Positions 9,284 through 17,493 of a DNA stretch of 64,000 nt are shown here, piece after piece (within the stretch, counting starts at the first letter, position 1; the number at the start of each line of letters is the position of its first letter). Below the pieces are notes generated by a model. The model was given only the letters and a program-made list of their open reading frames with translations. It did no database searches and was not told where the DNA came from. The position numbers were made by a program, and so were the translations under genes. The stretch covers positions 744,001 through 808,000 of the forward strand of contig JAOSJQ010000001.1 of assembly GCA_027494035.1 (NCBI GenBank). The letters run 5' to 3'. Source of the stretch: UTCFX2 sp002050125. Its GTDB lineage: Bacteria; Chloroflexota; Anaerolineae; Anaerolineales; UBA4823.

Positions 9284-10525
9284 TTAAACCTGGGGAACCA
9301 GCTTGCGGTAGAGCTGGATTATGCGCGCCGCAATGTTCTCCCAGGCATATTGATGCGCGATCTCCACCGCCTGGGCGCCCAGGCGGTCGCGCAGTTCGTG
9401 ATCTTGCAGCAGATCCGCCAGCCGGGCTGCCAGCGCCTGCGGATCGTCCACCGGCACGGTGTAGCCGGTCACGCCGTCTTGAACCAGGAACGCCAGCCCC
9501 CCCACCTGCGAGGCGACCACCGGCGTACCGCAAGCCATCGCTTCAAGCGCAACCATCCCGAACGATTCATAGTGGGAAGGCACCACCACCGCCTCGGCTG
9601 CAGAATAGTAATACGGAAGCGAATCCTGGCTGCGCTTGCCGAGAAATGTCACCAGGTTTTTTAGCCCGGCTTGTTGACACATCGCTTGCAGCCGCTCCAT
9701 CTCCGCGTTATCCGCGTTGCGGGTTTGCGCCGCGCTTTCGGGGTCTCCGCCAATCACCACCAGACAAACCGTCATATTTTGCGCCTGGAGCAACGCCAGC
9801 GCCTCGATTAAGACATCAATGCCCTTGAGCGGCTCGATCCGTCCTACATACAGCAGCATGTTTTCGCAGGGCGGCACGCCGATCACTTCCTTGGCTTCGT
9901 CCGCCGGGATCGGGTAAAAGCGGCTGATATCGACGCCCGGCGGGATGATGACAATCTTGCGCGTATCCGCCTGGTAAAGCCACTGGAGCTGAGCCAGTTC
10001 AGCCGGCGTGGCAGCCACGATCCGGTCAGCCCGGCGCAGCACATCCTTCTCGCCTTGCAGGCGATAGTCGCCTTCGATCTCGTCCGGCGAGCGCGCCACG
10101 CGCTGCTTCATCAGCCCCAGGGTGTGGAACATGTGCACGACCGGAACCTGCCAGGCGGCTTTCAGCGCGAGCGCCGCCACGCCCGACATCCAATAGTGGC
10201 TGTGTATCAAATCGTAGTGCAAATCCTTGGCTTCACAAAACTCACAAATGCCGCGCACAAAATCCAGGATATGGCTTGCCATCTCTTCCTTGCCAAGCGG
10301 GATTTCCGGACCAGCCCGCACGTGCACCACCCGGTTGCCGTAGCCCAGGTCGTGCAGCACGTGCGGGACGTGCTCATCCTGCGAACGGGTGAACACGTCC
10401 ACATGCACATCCAGCGCGCCCAGGCAGCGGGTCAGTTCGCGCACGTAAACATTCATGCCGCCGGTGTCCTTGCCGCCCAACGTCGCCAGCGGGCAAGTGT
10501 GATACGAAATCATCGCAACGCGCAA
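9284..10525 (-). CDS. GT4 glycosyltransferase, MshA / sucrose-phosphate-synthase-like
   Basis: 413-residue GT-B glycosyltransferase of family 4. The N-terminal domain has the glycine-rich acceptor loop GGKDTGGMNVYVREL typical of MshA and sucrose-phosphate-synthase relatives, and the HSHYWMSG motif. The C-terminal nucleotide-sugar domain has YVGRIEPLKGIDVL and the E-x7-E region SHYESFGMVALEAMACGTPVV. The first codon used here is TTG at 10525 with AAGGTG just upstream; ATG at 10513 (MISYHT) is an alternative but would cut into the first beta strand. It stands alone, away from the polysaccharide locus. Sugar donor and acceptor are not identifiable; a role in glycolipid or small-molecule glycoside synthesis is possible. 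Confidence 0.88.
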   Translation of the reverse strand: MRVAMISYHTCPLATLGGKDTGGMNVYVRELTRCLGALDVHVDVFTRSQDEHVPHVLHDLGYGNRVVHVRAGPEIPLGKEEMASHILDFVRGICEFCEAKDLHYDLIHSHYWMSGVAALALKAAWQVPVVHMFHTLGLMKQRVARSPDEIEGDYRLQGEKDVLRRADRIVAATPAELAQLQWLYQADTRKIVIIPPGVDISRFYPIPADEAKEVIGVPPCENMLLYVGRIEPLKGIDVLIEALALLQAQNMTVCLVVIGGDPESAAQTRNADNAEMERLQAMCQQAGLKNLVTFLGKRSQDSLPYYYSAAEAVVVPSHYESFGMVALEAMACGTPVVASQVGGLAFLVQDGVTGYTVPVDDPQALAARLADLLQDHELRDRLGAQAVEIAHQYAWENIAARIIQLYRKLVPQV

Positions 10526-10670
10526 TGCTGCACCTTGATCTTAGCGATCCATTTCTTTGAGAATTGACAAAAACCTTTCGGCATATGCAACGAATTATAG
10601 ACGAAATCAAAACGAAATGCGGAGTTCCAACCCGATCGGGACGTTTTCAAAGCCCAGATCCCGCCGCAGC

Positions 10671-10698
10671 TTGACTTTGCGCTTTGGGCTGGTATAAT
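10671..10698 (+). promoter_or_regulatory. Sigma70-type promoter of tRNA-Thr
   Basis: TTGACT (10671-10676) and a perfect TATAAT (10693-10698) separated by 16 nt, ending 34 nt before the tRNA. This is the strongest consensus promoter in the window. Confidence 0.8.
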
Positions 10699-10732
10699 CA
10701 CGGACGAGTTCCACAAAAAACCCTGCTTTTAC

Positions 10733-10805
10733 GCCACCGTAGCTCAGCCGGCAGAGCAGCCGCTTCGTAAGCGGCGGGTCAAGGGTTCGATTCCCTTCGG
10801 TGGCT
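10733..10805 (+). tRNA. tRNA-Thr(CGT)
   Basis: 73-nt cloverleaf. Acceptor stem GCCACCG (10733-10739) pairs with CGGTGGC (10798-10804), discriminator T. The D-arm contains AGCTCAGCCGGCAGAGC. Anticodon stem GCCGC/GCGGC encloses the loop TTCGTAA, giving anticodon CGT (codon ACG, threonine). The T-arm is AAGGG-TTCGATT-CCCTT. CCA is not encoded. Confidence 0.96.
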
Positions 10806-10866
10806 CTTTTGATTAACCGGAATGTTCGGTTTTTGGCGCAGTGGGGTTTTGCATCGCGCATACCAG

Positions 10867-10894
10867 TTCACCGCATAAATTCTTGATGTATAAT
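10867..10894 (+). promoter_or_regulatory. Candidate promoter for the membrane-protein gene
   Basis: A perfect TATAAT at 10889-10894 with a weak TTCACC (10867-10872) 16 nt upstream. It lies about 135 nt before the start at 11031. The rest of the 225-nt gap holds nothing else recognised. Confidence 0.35.
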
Positions 10895-11030
10895 TTTATT
10901 CGAAAAGCTGAAAAGCTGCCTGACGCGCCCTCCAGCGGATGGGCGAAGCTGCGCCGTCCGCCAGCACCCAGCCCAAACGTTCGGCAGTTGTGCCGTTTTT
11001 TATTCCATCTCGTTTCAAAGGGTTGACAAC

Positions 11031-11888
11031 ATGAACGTAAACCAGACCAACCGCAGTTTGAAGTTTTCATCCCGCGCATCGACAACCTGGCTGTGGCTGT
11101 CGATCGCGGCCGCGCTTTTGGCAATTGCCGGCAGCGTCATTGGGTTGGCTGTGAAAAGCATTTATTCCGGCTTGACGGCGGTCTTCTTACCCCAGGCGCT
11201 GGCGCAGGACATTGCCAACCTGGCGATCGTCTCGCCATTGTGGATCATCCTGGCGGCGCTGGCTTTGCGCGGCTCGTTGCGCGCCTATCTGCTGTGGTTG
11301 GGCGTGCTGGCTTTCACCGTCTATAACTACGTGATCTACACCTTTTCGATACCCTTTGGAGCGCTTTTCCTTTTGTGGGTCGCGATATTTGGGATGAGCC
11401 TTTTCTCACTCATTGGCGGCATTGCAACAGCAGATCACGAAGTTGTCGCATCACATTTCCCCAACCGAGGCGCAATCAAGGTTACCGCCTGGTTCCTGAT
11501 CGTGGTCGCGGTTCTCTTCAGTTTTCTTTGGCTCTCCGAAGACGTGCCGGCGCTGCTGGCGAACACCCGACCCCAGAGCCTGGTTGACATGGGGCTGCTG
11601 ACCAACGCGGTCCATGTTCTCGACCTGGGGTTCTTTTTGCCAGCCGTTATCGTCACGGGGGTCATGCTTATCAAGCGAAAGCCGCTGGCATTTACGCTTG
11701 CGCCGGCGTTTATTGTTTTCCTGGTTTTGACCGGCATCCCCATCTTGATCACACCAGCGGTGCAGTCGGTGCGCGGCGAGACCGCCGCATGGGGGGTGGT
11801 TGCGCCTATCGGCGCGCTCACAATGTTGCTGCTGGGGCTGCTGGTCTGGCTGCTGTCCACCATGCGCCCACCGGAAGGCGCTGCCTGA
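11031..11888 (+). CDS. Integral membrane protein of unknown function
   Basis: 285 residues, ATG at 11031. About eight hydrophobic segments are visible, the first at residues 20-43 and the last at 252-273. Between them are motifs such as SPLWIILAALALRGSLRAYLL and FTVYNYVIYTFSIPFG. No cytoplasmic catalytic domain or known transporter motif is recognised. The amino-terminal 18 residues are polar and basic, placing the N-terminus inside. It follows the tRNA on the same strand and may have its own promoter. Related polytopic proteins are commonly left as hypothetical; no function is proposed. Confidence 0.75.
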   Translation: MNVNQTNRSLKFSSRASTTWLWLSIAAALLAIAGSVIGLAVKSIYSGLTAVFLPQALAQDIANLAIVSPLWIILAALALRGSLRAYLLWLGVLAFTVYNYVIYTFSIPFGALFLLWVAIFGMSLFSLIGGIATADHEVVASHFPNRGAIKVTAWFLIVVAVLFSFLWLSEDVPALLANTRPQSLVDMGLLTNAVHVLDLGFFLPAVIVTGVMLIKRKPLAFTLAPAFIVFLVLTGIPILITPAVQSVRGETAAWGVVAPIGALTMLLLGLLVWLLSTMRPPEGAA

Positions 11889-12012
11889 TGCTGTGTGAGG
11901 ATGTTTCTAGGGGGCTGCGGCGTATTCCAGTAACTTCTACGCGAAGTCGGAATCCACGCTTCGTCTGCAAACCAGCTGACAACGCATACTGTTGAACATC
12001 ATAGGAAAGTTT

Positions 12013-13554
12013 ATGAAGATCTATAAAGATATCCGGCTTTATATTTACATAATAGCAATTGGAATAACCTCTTTCATGCTAATGATTTGGATTACGCCTT
12101 TTGGCTCAGGCGTTAGTCCAGATTCGGTCACGTATATTGAAGGTGCGAAAAGCTTACTATCAGGCCAGGGTTATTCTAGAGACGGCAGTCCAATCACCCA
12201 TTTCCCTCCTCTCTATTCGCTATTCTTGGCAATTGTAGGGATTTTCAAAAACGATCTTGTTCAAGCTTCTCGCTAATTGAATGCTATCATCTTCGGTATA
12301 ACTGCCAGTATAGTTGCTTTAACGGTTTATTTAATAACAAATCGAAATATCGTAGCCAGCATCTGCGCTTGGTTCTTCTTTATATCTACTGCTTCAATCA
12401 TAGAAGCACATGCAATGGCATGGTCAGAACCCCTTTTCATCATATTTTCTCTTTCCAGCCTAATCCTTTTATCCATATATGTTGTCCAACCGACTACTTC
12501 TCTATTTATCGCATCAGCTCTTTCGCTAGGATTTGCGTTAATAACTCGATATATAGGTATAGCATTTCTTCCAGCGGCGTTAGTCTTGGTTTTTATTGGC
12601 GGTCGCGATCGGAATGTTTGGCAAAGATCTCGCGCTACTTTTACCTGGTTTGTCTTCGCTGTTGCTATTCTTGGAATTTGGCTCACAAGAAACAAACTAA
12701 TTGGCGGGGCAGCTACAAATCGTCATTTTGCATTTCACCCAATATCTGTTCTCAAATATAGCAGGGATTTTGTCTCTGTGTTATCTGGCTTTTTTATTCC
12801 CATTCCACTTTCTGCAGGAATAAGGCTATCGATTTTAGGACTCTTTATACTTTCTATCTTAATCCCATCTTTGTTTGCAATTAAATATCTTCAAAGGACT
12901 AAAGACTGGCGAAGGATAGCAATAGTATTGATAGTTGCTTGCCTATTATTTGTTTTCAGCTACACGCTCTTCCTGTTAATATCAATTTCTTTTGTCGATG
13001 CAGCAACCCCTGTCGATTCGCGTATTTTGTTACCAATATTGGTAATCTCAATTTTGGGAATTTTCTCGGCGGTATGGATAATCCCGCGAATACTTCGAAA
13101 GTCTGCTTTCTATTGGGGCTTCCTTATCCTTGCTATTTTTTCAATTCTAATTAAATCTTCAGATGCAATACATCATGCATTGTCTATACAAAAGAATGGC
13201 TTGGGCTATACATCTAGACATTGGCAAGAATCTGAGAGTATTGCGTTTATTAAATCACTTACCAAGAATGTGGAGATTTACTCCAATGGAAATGATGTTA
13301 TTTCATTTTTAACAAGAAGACAGGTGCACTCTATTCCCGCAAAAACAAATGCAGGCACAATGGTAGATAACGAGGATTTTGACAAAGACTTTCATGCTAT
13401 CTGCAAAAACGTCATTGAAAATAAAGCCCTGTTAGTGTATCTTAACAATATTACATGGAGATGGTATTTGCCTTCGCAAACAGAAATCGAAACCACCTGT
13501 AATCTGCCAGTTCTCGAGAATCTTGAAGATGGAACCGTATATGGTCTAAAATGA
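12013..13554 (+). pseudogene. GT39-like polytopic glycosyltransferase, interrupted by in-frame TAA
   Basis: ATG at 12013, preceded by AGGAAAG, starts a frame open to 13554 except for TAA at 12274-12276. Both parts are in the same frame and together make one protein of about 513 residues: a first membrane segment, then the extracytoplasmic loop VSPDSVTYIEGAKSLLSGQ followed by HFPPLYSLFLA, which resembles the acidic first loop of ArnT/PMT-type (GT39) lipid-linked sugar transferases, then about ten membrane segments and a soluble C-terminal domain. In such proteins a Trp often stands where the stop is (ASR-stop-LNAI). The gene is much more AT-rich than its neighbours, suggesting acquisition by transfer. 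A downstream TTG at 12277 could allow partial translation but would lose the catalytic loop. It is probably inactive. Confidence 0.7.
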
Positions 13555-13709
13555 ACTCAATACAGTGCACTATGGATAGAGGAAGCTCCACCATTGTTTT
13601 CCCACATTTTTCTCTCTTTGAGTATTGCCAACTCTCAAACCGAACCCACGCATAGCAAAGAGCAAACGCCTCAACCAGAATTGAACCCCGCGCCAGCCCT
13701 CTCCTCCGT

Positions 13710-13715
13710 TATAAT
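13710..13715 (+). promoter_or_regulatory. -10 element placing transcription start at the uridine kinase ATG
   Basis: Perfect TATAAT. With normal spacing the first transcribed base is 13722, the A of the kinase ATG, so the mRNA would be leaderless. There is no Shine-Dalgarno before that ATG. No good -35 is present; TTGAAC at 13681 is 23 nt away, which is too far. Confidence 0.5.
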
Positions 13716-13721
13716 GACTCA

Positions 13722-14375
13722 ATGCAGAATCTTCCCCCGCCGCTCGTCATCGGCATCGCCGGCGGCTCCGGTTCCGGCAAGACCACCCTGGCAATGCTGG
13801 TGCTGGAGCGGGTCGGAGCGGACCGCATTGCTTACCTCCCCCACGACGCGTACTACAAAGACCTGACCGGTCTGCAATTCAACCAGCGCATGGAGGTGAA
13901 CTTCGATCACCCCGATTCGCTCGATACGCCGCTGCTGATCTATCACATCCAGCGGCTCCGGCATCACCAGCCGGTTGACCTGCCCATCTACGACTTCAAG
14001 ACCCACACCCGCACCGACCAGATCGTGCGCGTCGAGCCCAAGCCGGTCATCATGGTCGAAGGCATCCTGATTTTTGGCGACGCCGAATTGCGCAAGCTGC
14101 TCGACGTGAAGATCTTCGTGGATACCGATTCCGACATCCGCTTCATCCGCCGGCTGGAACGCGACATCAACGAGCGCGGCCGCACAACCGAGATGGTCGT
14201 GCACCAATACCTCTCCACCGTCCGACCGATGCACCTGGAATTCGTCGAACCCTCCAAACGCTATGCCGATGTGATCGTGCCTGAGGGCGGTCTCAACACC
14301 GTAGCCATGGAAATGGTGGTCGCCCGCCTGGAAGCGCTGCTGCAAGACAAAGCCCGTCATAACCCTATTCCCTGA
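13722..14375 (+). CDS. udk: Uridine kinase
   Basis: 217 residues. Phosphorylates uridine and cytidine to UMP/CMP with ATP or GTP in pyrimidine salvage (cytosolic). Seen: P-loop GIAGGSGSGKTT (about residues 10-21), HDAYYKD, NFDHPDSLDTPLL, YDFKTHTR and VEGILIF, all characteristic of the uridine kinase/PRK family, and a length close to E. coli Udk (213). The start is set by the ATG immediately preceding the P-loop strand; there is no Shine-Dalgarno and the -10 spacing suggests a leaderless message. The cyclophilin gene follows 13 nt downstream. Confidence 0.93.
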   Translation: MQNLPPPLVIGIAGGSGSGKTTLAMLVLERVGADRIAYLPHDAYYKDLTGLQFNQRMEVNFDHPDSLDTPLLIYHIQRLRHHQPVDLPIYDFKTHTRTDQIVRVEPKPVIMVEGILIFGDAELRKLLDVKIFVDTDSDIRFIRRLERDINERGRTTEMVVHQYLSTVRPMHLEFVEPSKRYADVIVPEGGLNTVAMEMVVARLEALLQDKARHNPIP

Positions 14376-14388
14376 AAGGAAACCCTTT

Positions 14389-14907
14389 ATGCCAAGCCAA
14401 GCCAAACAGTGGTCCAAACCACCCGAAATGTCGATCGATCCAACCAAAAAATATACCGCGACGATGCACACCGATAAAGGCGACATCACGATCCACCTCT
14501 ATGCCGATAAAGCCCCGCGCACCGTCAACAATTTCGTTTTCCTGGCGCGCGCCGGTTTTTATGACGGCACGATCTTCCATCGCGTCATCGACGACTTCAT
14601 GGCGCAGGGCGGCGATCCTACCGGAACCGGCACCGGCGGACCAGGTTATCGTTTCGCCGACGAATTCGACCCCAAGCTGCGTCACAGCCAGCCGGGCGTG
14701 CTTTCGATGGCAAACGCGGGTCCCAACACCAACGGCTCGCAGTTCTTCCTCACCCACGTGGCGACCTCCTGGCTGGATGGGAAGCACAGCGTGTTCGGTC
14801 AAGTCACCGGGGGGCTGGATGTGCTGCTCGCTATCCCTGCGCGCGACCCTCAACAGCGAAACGCCCCGGCGGTAAAACTAAATTCGGTCACAATCCTCGA
14901 AGAATAA
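14389..14907 (+). CDS. Cyclophilin-type peptidyl-prolyl cis-trans isomerase
   Basis: 172 residues; catalyses isomerisation of X-Pro bonds. Seen: TDKGDITIHLYADKAPRTV, the catalytic-arginine motif FHRVIDDFMAQGGDP, then GVLSMANAGPNTNGSQFFLT and the tryptophan/histidine region SWLDGKHSVFGQV. No signal peptide or membrane anchor, so it is cytosolic. GAAAGGA lies upstream of the ATG. It directly follows udk and precedes a membrane protein on the same strand. Confidence 0.95.
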   Translation: MPSQAKQWSKPPEMSIDPTKKYTATMHTDKGDITIHLYADKAPRTVNNFVFLARAGFYDGTIFHRVIDDFMAQGGDPTGTGTGGPGYRFADEFDPKLRHSQPGVLSMANAGPNTNGSQFFLTHVATSWLDGKHSVFGQVTGGLDVLLAIPARDPQQRNAPAVKLNSVTILEE

Positions 14908-14925
14908 CCCGGCGAGTTTCACCGC

Positions 14926-15474
14926 ATGTCACCCGAGAGGCGCCTGACAATCCTGAGGCTGTTAGCCCTGTTTTTTGTCATTGGCCTCGTGGCAGCGATT
15001 TTCATCTTTCGCGATCAGATCCAGCATCTCGCCCGTTATGGCTATGCGGGCATCTTTCTGATCAACATGATCGCCAATGCGACCGTCTTCGTCCCCGTTC
15101 CGGGCGTAGTGATGGTGTTCGCCATGGGCGCAGTTTTGAACCCCTTTGCCACCGCAGTGGCAGCCGGGTTAGGCGGCGCAACCGGCGAGCTTTCGGGTTA
15201 TCTGCTGGGCTTCAGCGGACAGGGCGTGGCGGAGCGCTCGCAGACCTTTCTGCAATTCTACGCCTGGATGGCTAGTCATCCGCGCTCTACCGATCTGGCG
15301 ATCCTGATCCTGGCTGCCATCCCGAACCCCTTTTTTGATATGGCGGGGATCGCAGCCGGCATGTTGAAAATCCCGATCCACCGCTTCTGGTTTTTCTGCG
15401 CGGTTGGCAGCATCATCAAATACTCTTTTTTCGCCTTCATGGGCAGCACCGCCCTGAGATTTTTCTTCAGATAA
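14926..15474 (+). CDS. VTT/DedA-like (SNARE-associated family) membrane protein
   Basis: 182 residues. An N-terminal membrane helix (residues 9-28) is followed by the VTT-domain pattern: a re-entrant-type segment NATVFVPVPGVVMVFAMGAV, the G-rich GGATGELSGYLLG and ILAAIPNPFFDMAGIAAGM, then a final helix. The family includes DedA-type proteins implicated in lipid flipping and membrane homeostasis. It is shorter than E. coli DedA proteins but typical of stand-alone VTT proteins. The start 18 nt after the cyclophilin stop and the next gene 13 nt downstream suggest a short operon. Confidence 0.8.
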   Translation: MSPERRLTILRLLALFFVIGLVAAIFIFRDQIQHLARYGYAGIFLINMIANATVFVPVPGVVMVFAMGAVLNPFATAVAAGLGGATGELSGYLLGFSGQGVAERSQTFLQFYAWMASHPRSTDLAILILAAIPNPFFDMAGIAAGMLKIPIHRFWFFCAVGSIIKYSFFAFMGSTALRFFFR

Positions 15475-15486
15475 GGAGCAAGACCG

Positions 15487-16848
15487 ATGAACGATTTTTC
15501 CAAAATGGACGCCTACCTGGAAGCCAATCTCGATGCAAGCCTCGCCGAACTCAGCCGGCTCGTCGCTCAGCCCAGCGTTGGGGCGCAGAACTGGGGGCTG
15601 GAAGAATGCGCCCGCCTGGTCGCCGAGATGCTGCAGCAGCGCGGTTTTGCGGTCGAGATCATCCCCACCGCGGGGGCGCCGGTTGTGTACGGCGAGCGTA
15701 AAGGACGCAGCCCCAAAACACTGTTGATCTACAACCATTACGACGTTCAACCCCCCGAACCGCTAGAGCTGTGGGACAGCCCTCCGTTCGAACCGGTCGT
15801 GCGCGACGGCAAACTCTACGGGCGCGGCGTGAGCGATGATAAAGGTCAGCTTGTGGCGCGGCTGCACGCCATCGACGCCATGCTGGAGGCGGACAACGAA
15901 TTGCCCTGCACGATCAAATTCGTGATCGAGGGTGAGGAAGAGACCAGCAGCACCCATCTAACCGATTTTGTGCTGCAGAACAAGGCGCGTTTGCAGGCTG
16001 ACGCCTGCTTGTGGGAATTTGGCGGGGTGGATCACCGCGAGGTGCCGATGGTGTACCTGGGTTTGCGCGGCATCTGCTACGTTGAGCTTTCGGTCGAATC
16101 GCTCAGCACCGACTGCCATTCCGGCTTGGGCGGGTCGATCTTTCCCAACGCCGCCTGGCGGCTGGTGTGGGCGCTCAACACGCTCAAAGGTCCGGACGAA
16201 CGCATCCGCCTGCCAGGATTTTACGACCGAGTCATTCCGCCCAGCCCGCGCGACCGCGAGCTGATCGAGGCGCTGCCCGAAGTGGCGGAAGAATATCGGA
16301 CGCGCTACGGGGTGCAGGAGTTTCTCAAAGGTCTGACCGGCGGTCCTGAGCTGCAAATTGCCGAAGTGTTCGAACCGACCTGCACCATCTGCGGGTTGAC
16401 TTCCGGCTACCAGGGACCCGGCTCGAAGACGGTTTTGCCGGCGCGCGCCTCCGCCAAGGTGGATTTCCGCCTGGTGCCTGACCAACGCCCCGAAGAAGTG
16501 CTCGCCCAGCTTCGCCGCCACCTGGACGATCAGGGCTTCCCAGACGTACAGATCACCAACCTCGGCGGGGACCGCCCGGCGCGTACCGATCCAGATGATC
16601 CGGTCGTACAATTGATCGCGCGCACCGCCGAGCCGGTCTACGGCGTGCCTATGCAGATCGTCCCGCTTATCGGTGGTTCCGGTCCGAGCTACCCGTTCGT
16701 CCACGACCTGGGCTTGCCAGTCGTCACGGCTGGCGCGGGTTACCCGGGAACCCTGGCGCATGCGCCAAACGAAAACCTGCGCCTGGACTTGTACCTCAAA
16801 CATGCCCAGCATATGGTGCGGTTTATAAACGAGTTCGGGAAAATGTGA
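15487..16848 (+). CDS. M20-family metallopeptidase (dipeptidase/carboxypeptidase type)
   Basis: 453 residues; di-zinc exopeptidase. Metal and catalytic motifs are visible: YNHYDVQPPEPLELW (first His and catalytic Asp), GRGVSDDKGQL (bridging Asp), EGEEETSS (catalytic Glu and metal Glu), and a final His in LAHAPNENL. The lid/dimerisation domain lies between about 190 and 310, with DCHSGLGGSIFPNAAWRL. Relatives hydrolyse dipeptides or N-acyl amino acids; the substrate here is unknown. No signal peptide. AAGGAGC precedes the ATG. It ends directly against the convergent regulator gene with no spacer. Confidence 0.9.
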   Translation: MNDFSKMDAYLEANLDASLAELSRLVAQPSVGAQNWGLEECARLVAEMLQQRGFAVEIIPTAGAPVVYGERKGRSPKTLLIYNHYDVQPPEPLELWDSPPFEPVVRDGKLYGRGVSDDKGQLVARLHAIDAMLEADNELPCTIKFVIEGEEETSSTHLTDFVLQNKARLQADACLWEFGGVDHREVPMVYLGLRGICYVELSVESLSTDCHSGLGGSIFPNAAWRLVWALNTLKGPDERIRLPGFYDRVIPPSPRDRELIEALPEVAEEYRTRYGVQEFLKGLTGGPELQIAEVFEPTCTICGLTSGYQGPGSKTVLPARASAKVDFRLVPDQRPEEVLAQLRRHLDDQGFPDVQITNLGGDRPARTDPDDPVVQLIARTAEPVYGVPMQIVPLIGGSGPSYPFVHDLGLPVVTAGAGYPGTLAHAPNENLRLDLYLKHAQHMVRFINEFGKM

Positions 16849-17493
16849 TCAGATCAGACCCATCTGGGTGGCTTTGCTGACCGCTTCAGCCCGGTTCGAG
16901 GCGGTCAGCTTTTCCAGAATGTGCCGCACGTGGGTCTTGACCGTGTTTTCGGAAATATACAGCTCATTGGCAATTTGAGCGGTGGTCTTGCCTTGCGCCA
17001 GGCATGCCAAGACCTCCATCTCGCGCGCGCTCAGCCCGCTCTCGGGGGAATGACCCAGCTCGCTGCTCAGAGCCGCTTTGAGCACCTGACGCGTGACTTG
17101 CGGCGACAACACCGACATCCCCTGATGCACCTGCAGGATCGCCTTGTGCAGCTCATCCGGTTCGGCGTTCTTGAGCAGATAACCATCTGCCCCGGCGGCG
17201 ATCGCCCCCATCAGGTCTTCTTCGTTCTTGGATATGGTGAGCATGATCACTCGGCAGCGTTCGGTTGCGGGGTCGCCTTTCAGCGCGCGCACTGCTTCCA
17301 CGCCGCTCATCCCCGGCATGTTCACGTCCAGCAGCAGAATATCGGGGTGGCTGCGCCGCACGACTTCCAGCGCCCCCTGCCCGTCACCCGCCTCGCCGAC
17401 GATCTGAAAATCGGCGATCTCGTTCAACAGGCTGATCAACCCGGCTCGAAACAGCGCGTGATCGTCAACGACCGCCACTCGTATTTTAGTCAT
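16849..17493 (-). CDS. NarL/FixJ-family response regulator
   Basis: 214 residues. Receiver domain: acidic pair in VAVVDDHALFRAGL, acceptor Asp56 in LLLDVNMPG, Thr in IMLTISK, Lys in YLLKNAEPDE. The C-terminal LuxR-type HTH (about 147-214) includes LSAREMEVLACLAQGKTTAQIA and ISENTVKTHVRHILEKL. Its ATG overlaps the stop of the upstream histidine kinase gene by 4 nt, so the pair is translationally coupled and very probably cognate. The target genes are unknown; nearby minus-strand candidates are the cytochrome c and Mo-cofactor genes. Confidence 0.94.
   Translation of the reverse strand: MTKIRVAVVDDHALFRAGLISLLNEIADFQIVGEAGDGQGALEVVRRSHPDILLLDVNMPGMSGVEAVRALKGDPATERCRVIMLTISKNEEDLMGAIAAGADGYLLKNAEPDELHKAILQVHQGMSVLSPQVTRQVLKAALSSELGHSPESGLSAREMEVLACLAQGKTTAQIANELYISENTVKTHVRHILEKLTASNRAEAVSKATQMGLI

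Noticed and set aside
10733..10805. tRNA-Thr near a threonine-synthase-like gene as a regulatory pair
   Set aside because: The tRNA has its own promoter and is 2.5 kb away beyond convergent genes; there is no T-box-like leader.
12274..12276. Recoded TAA (readthrough) in the GT39-like gene
   Set aside because: TAA is not known to be recoded in such bacteria, no structure follows, and the gene looks like a decaying acquired gene.
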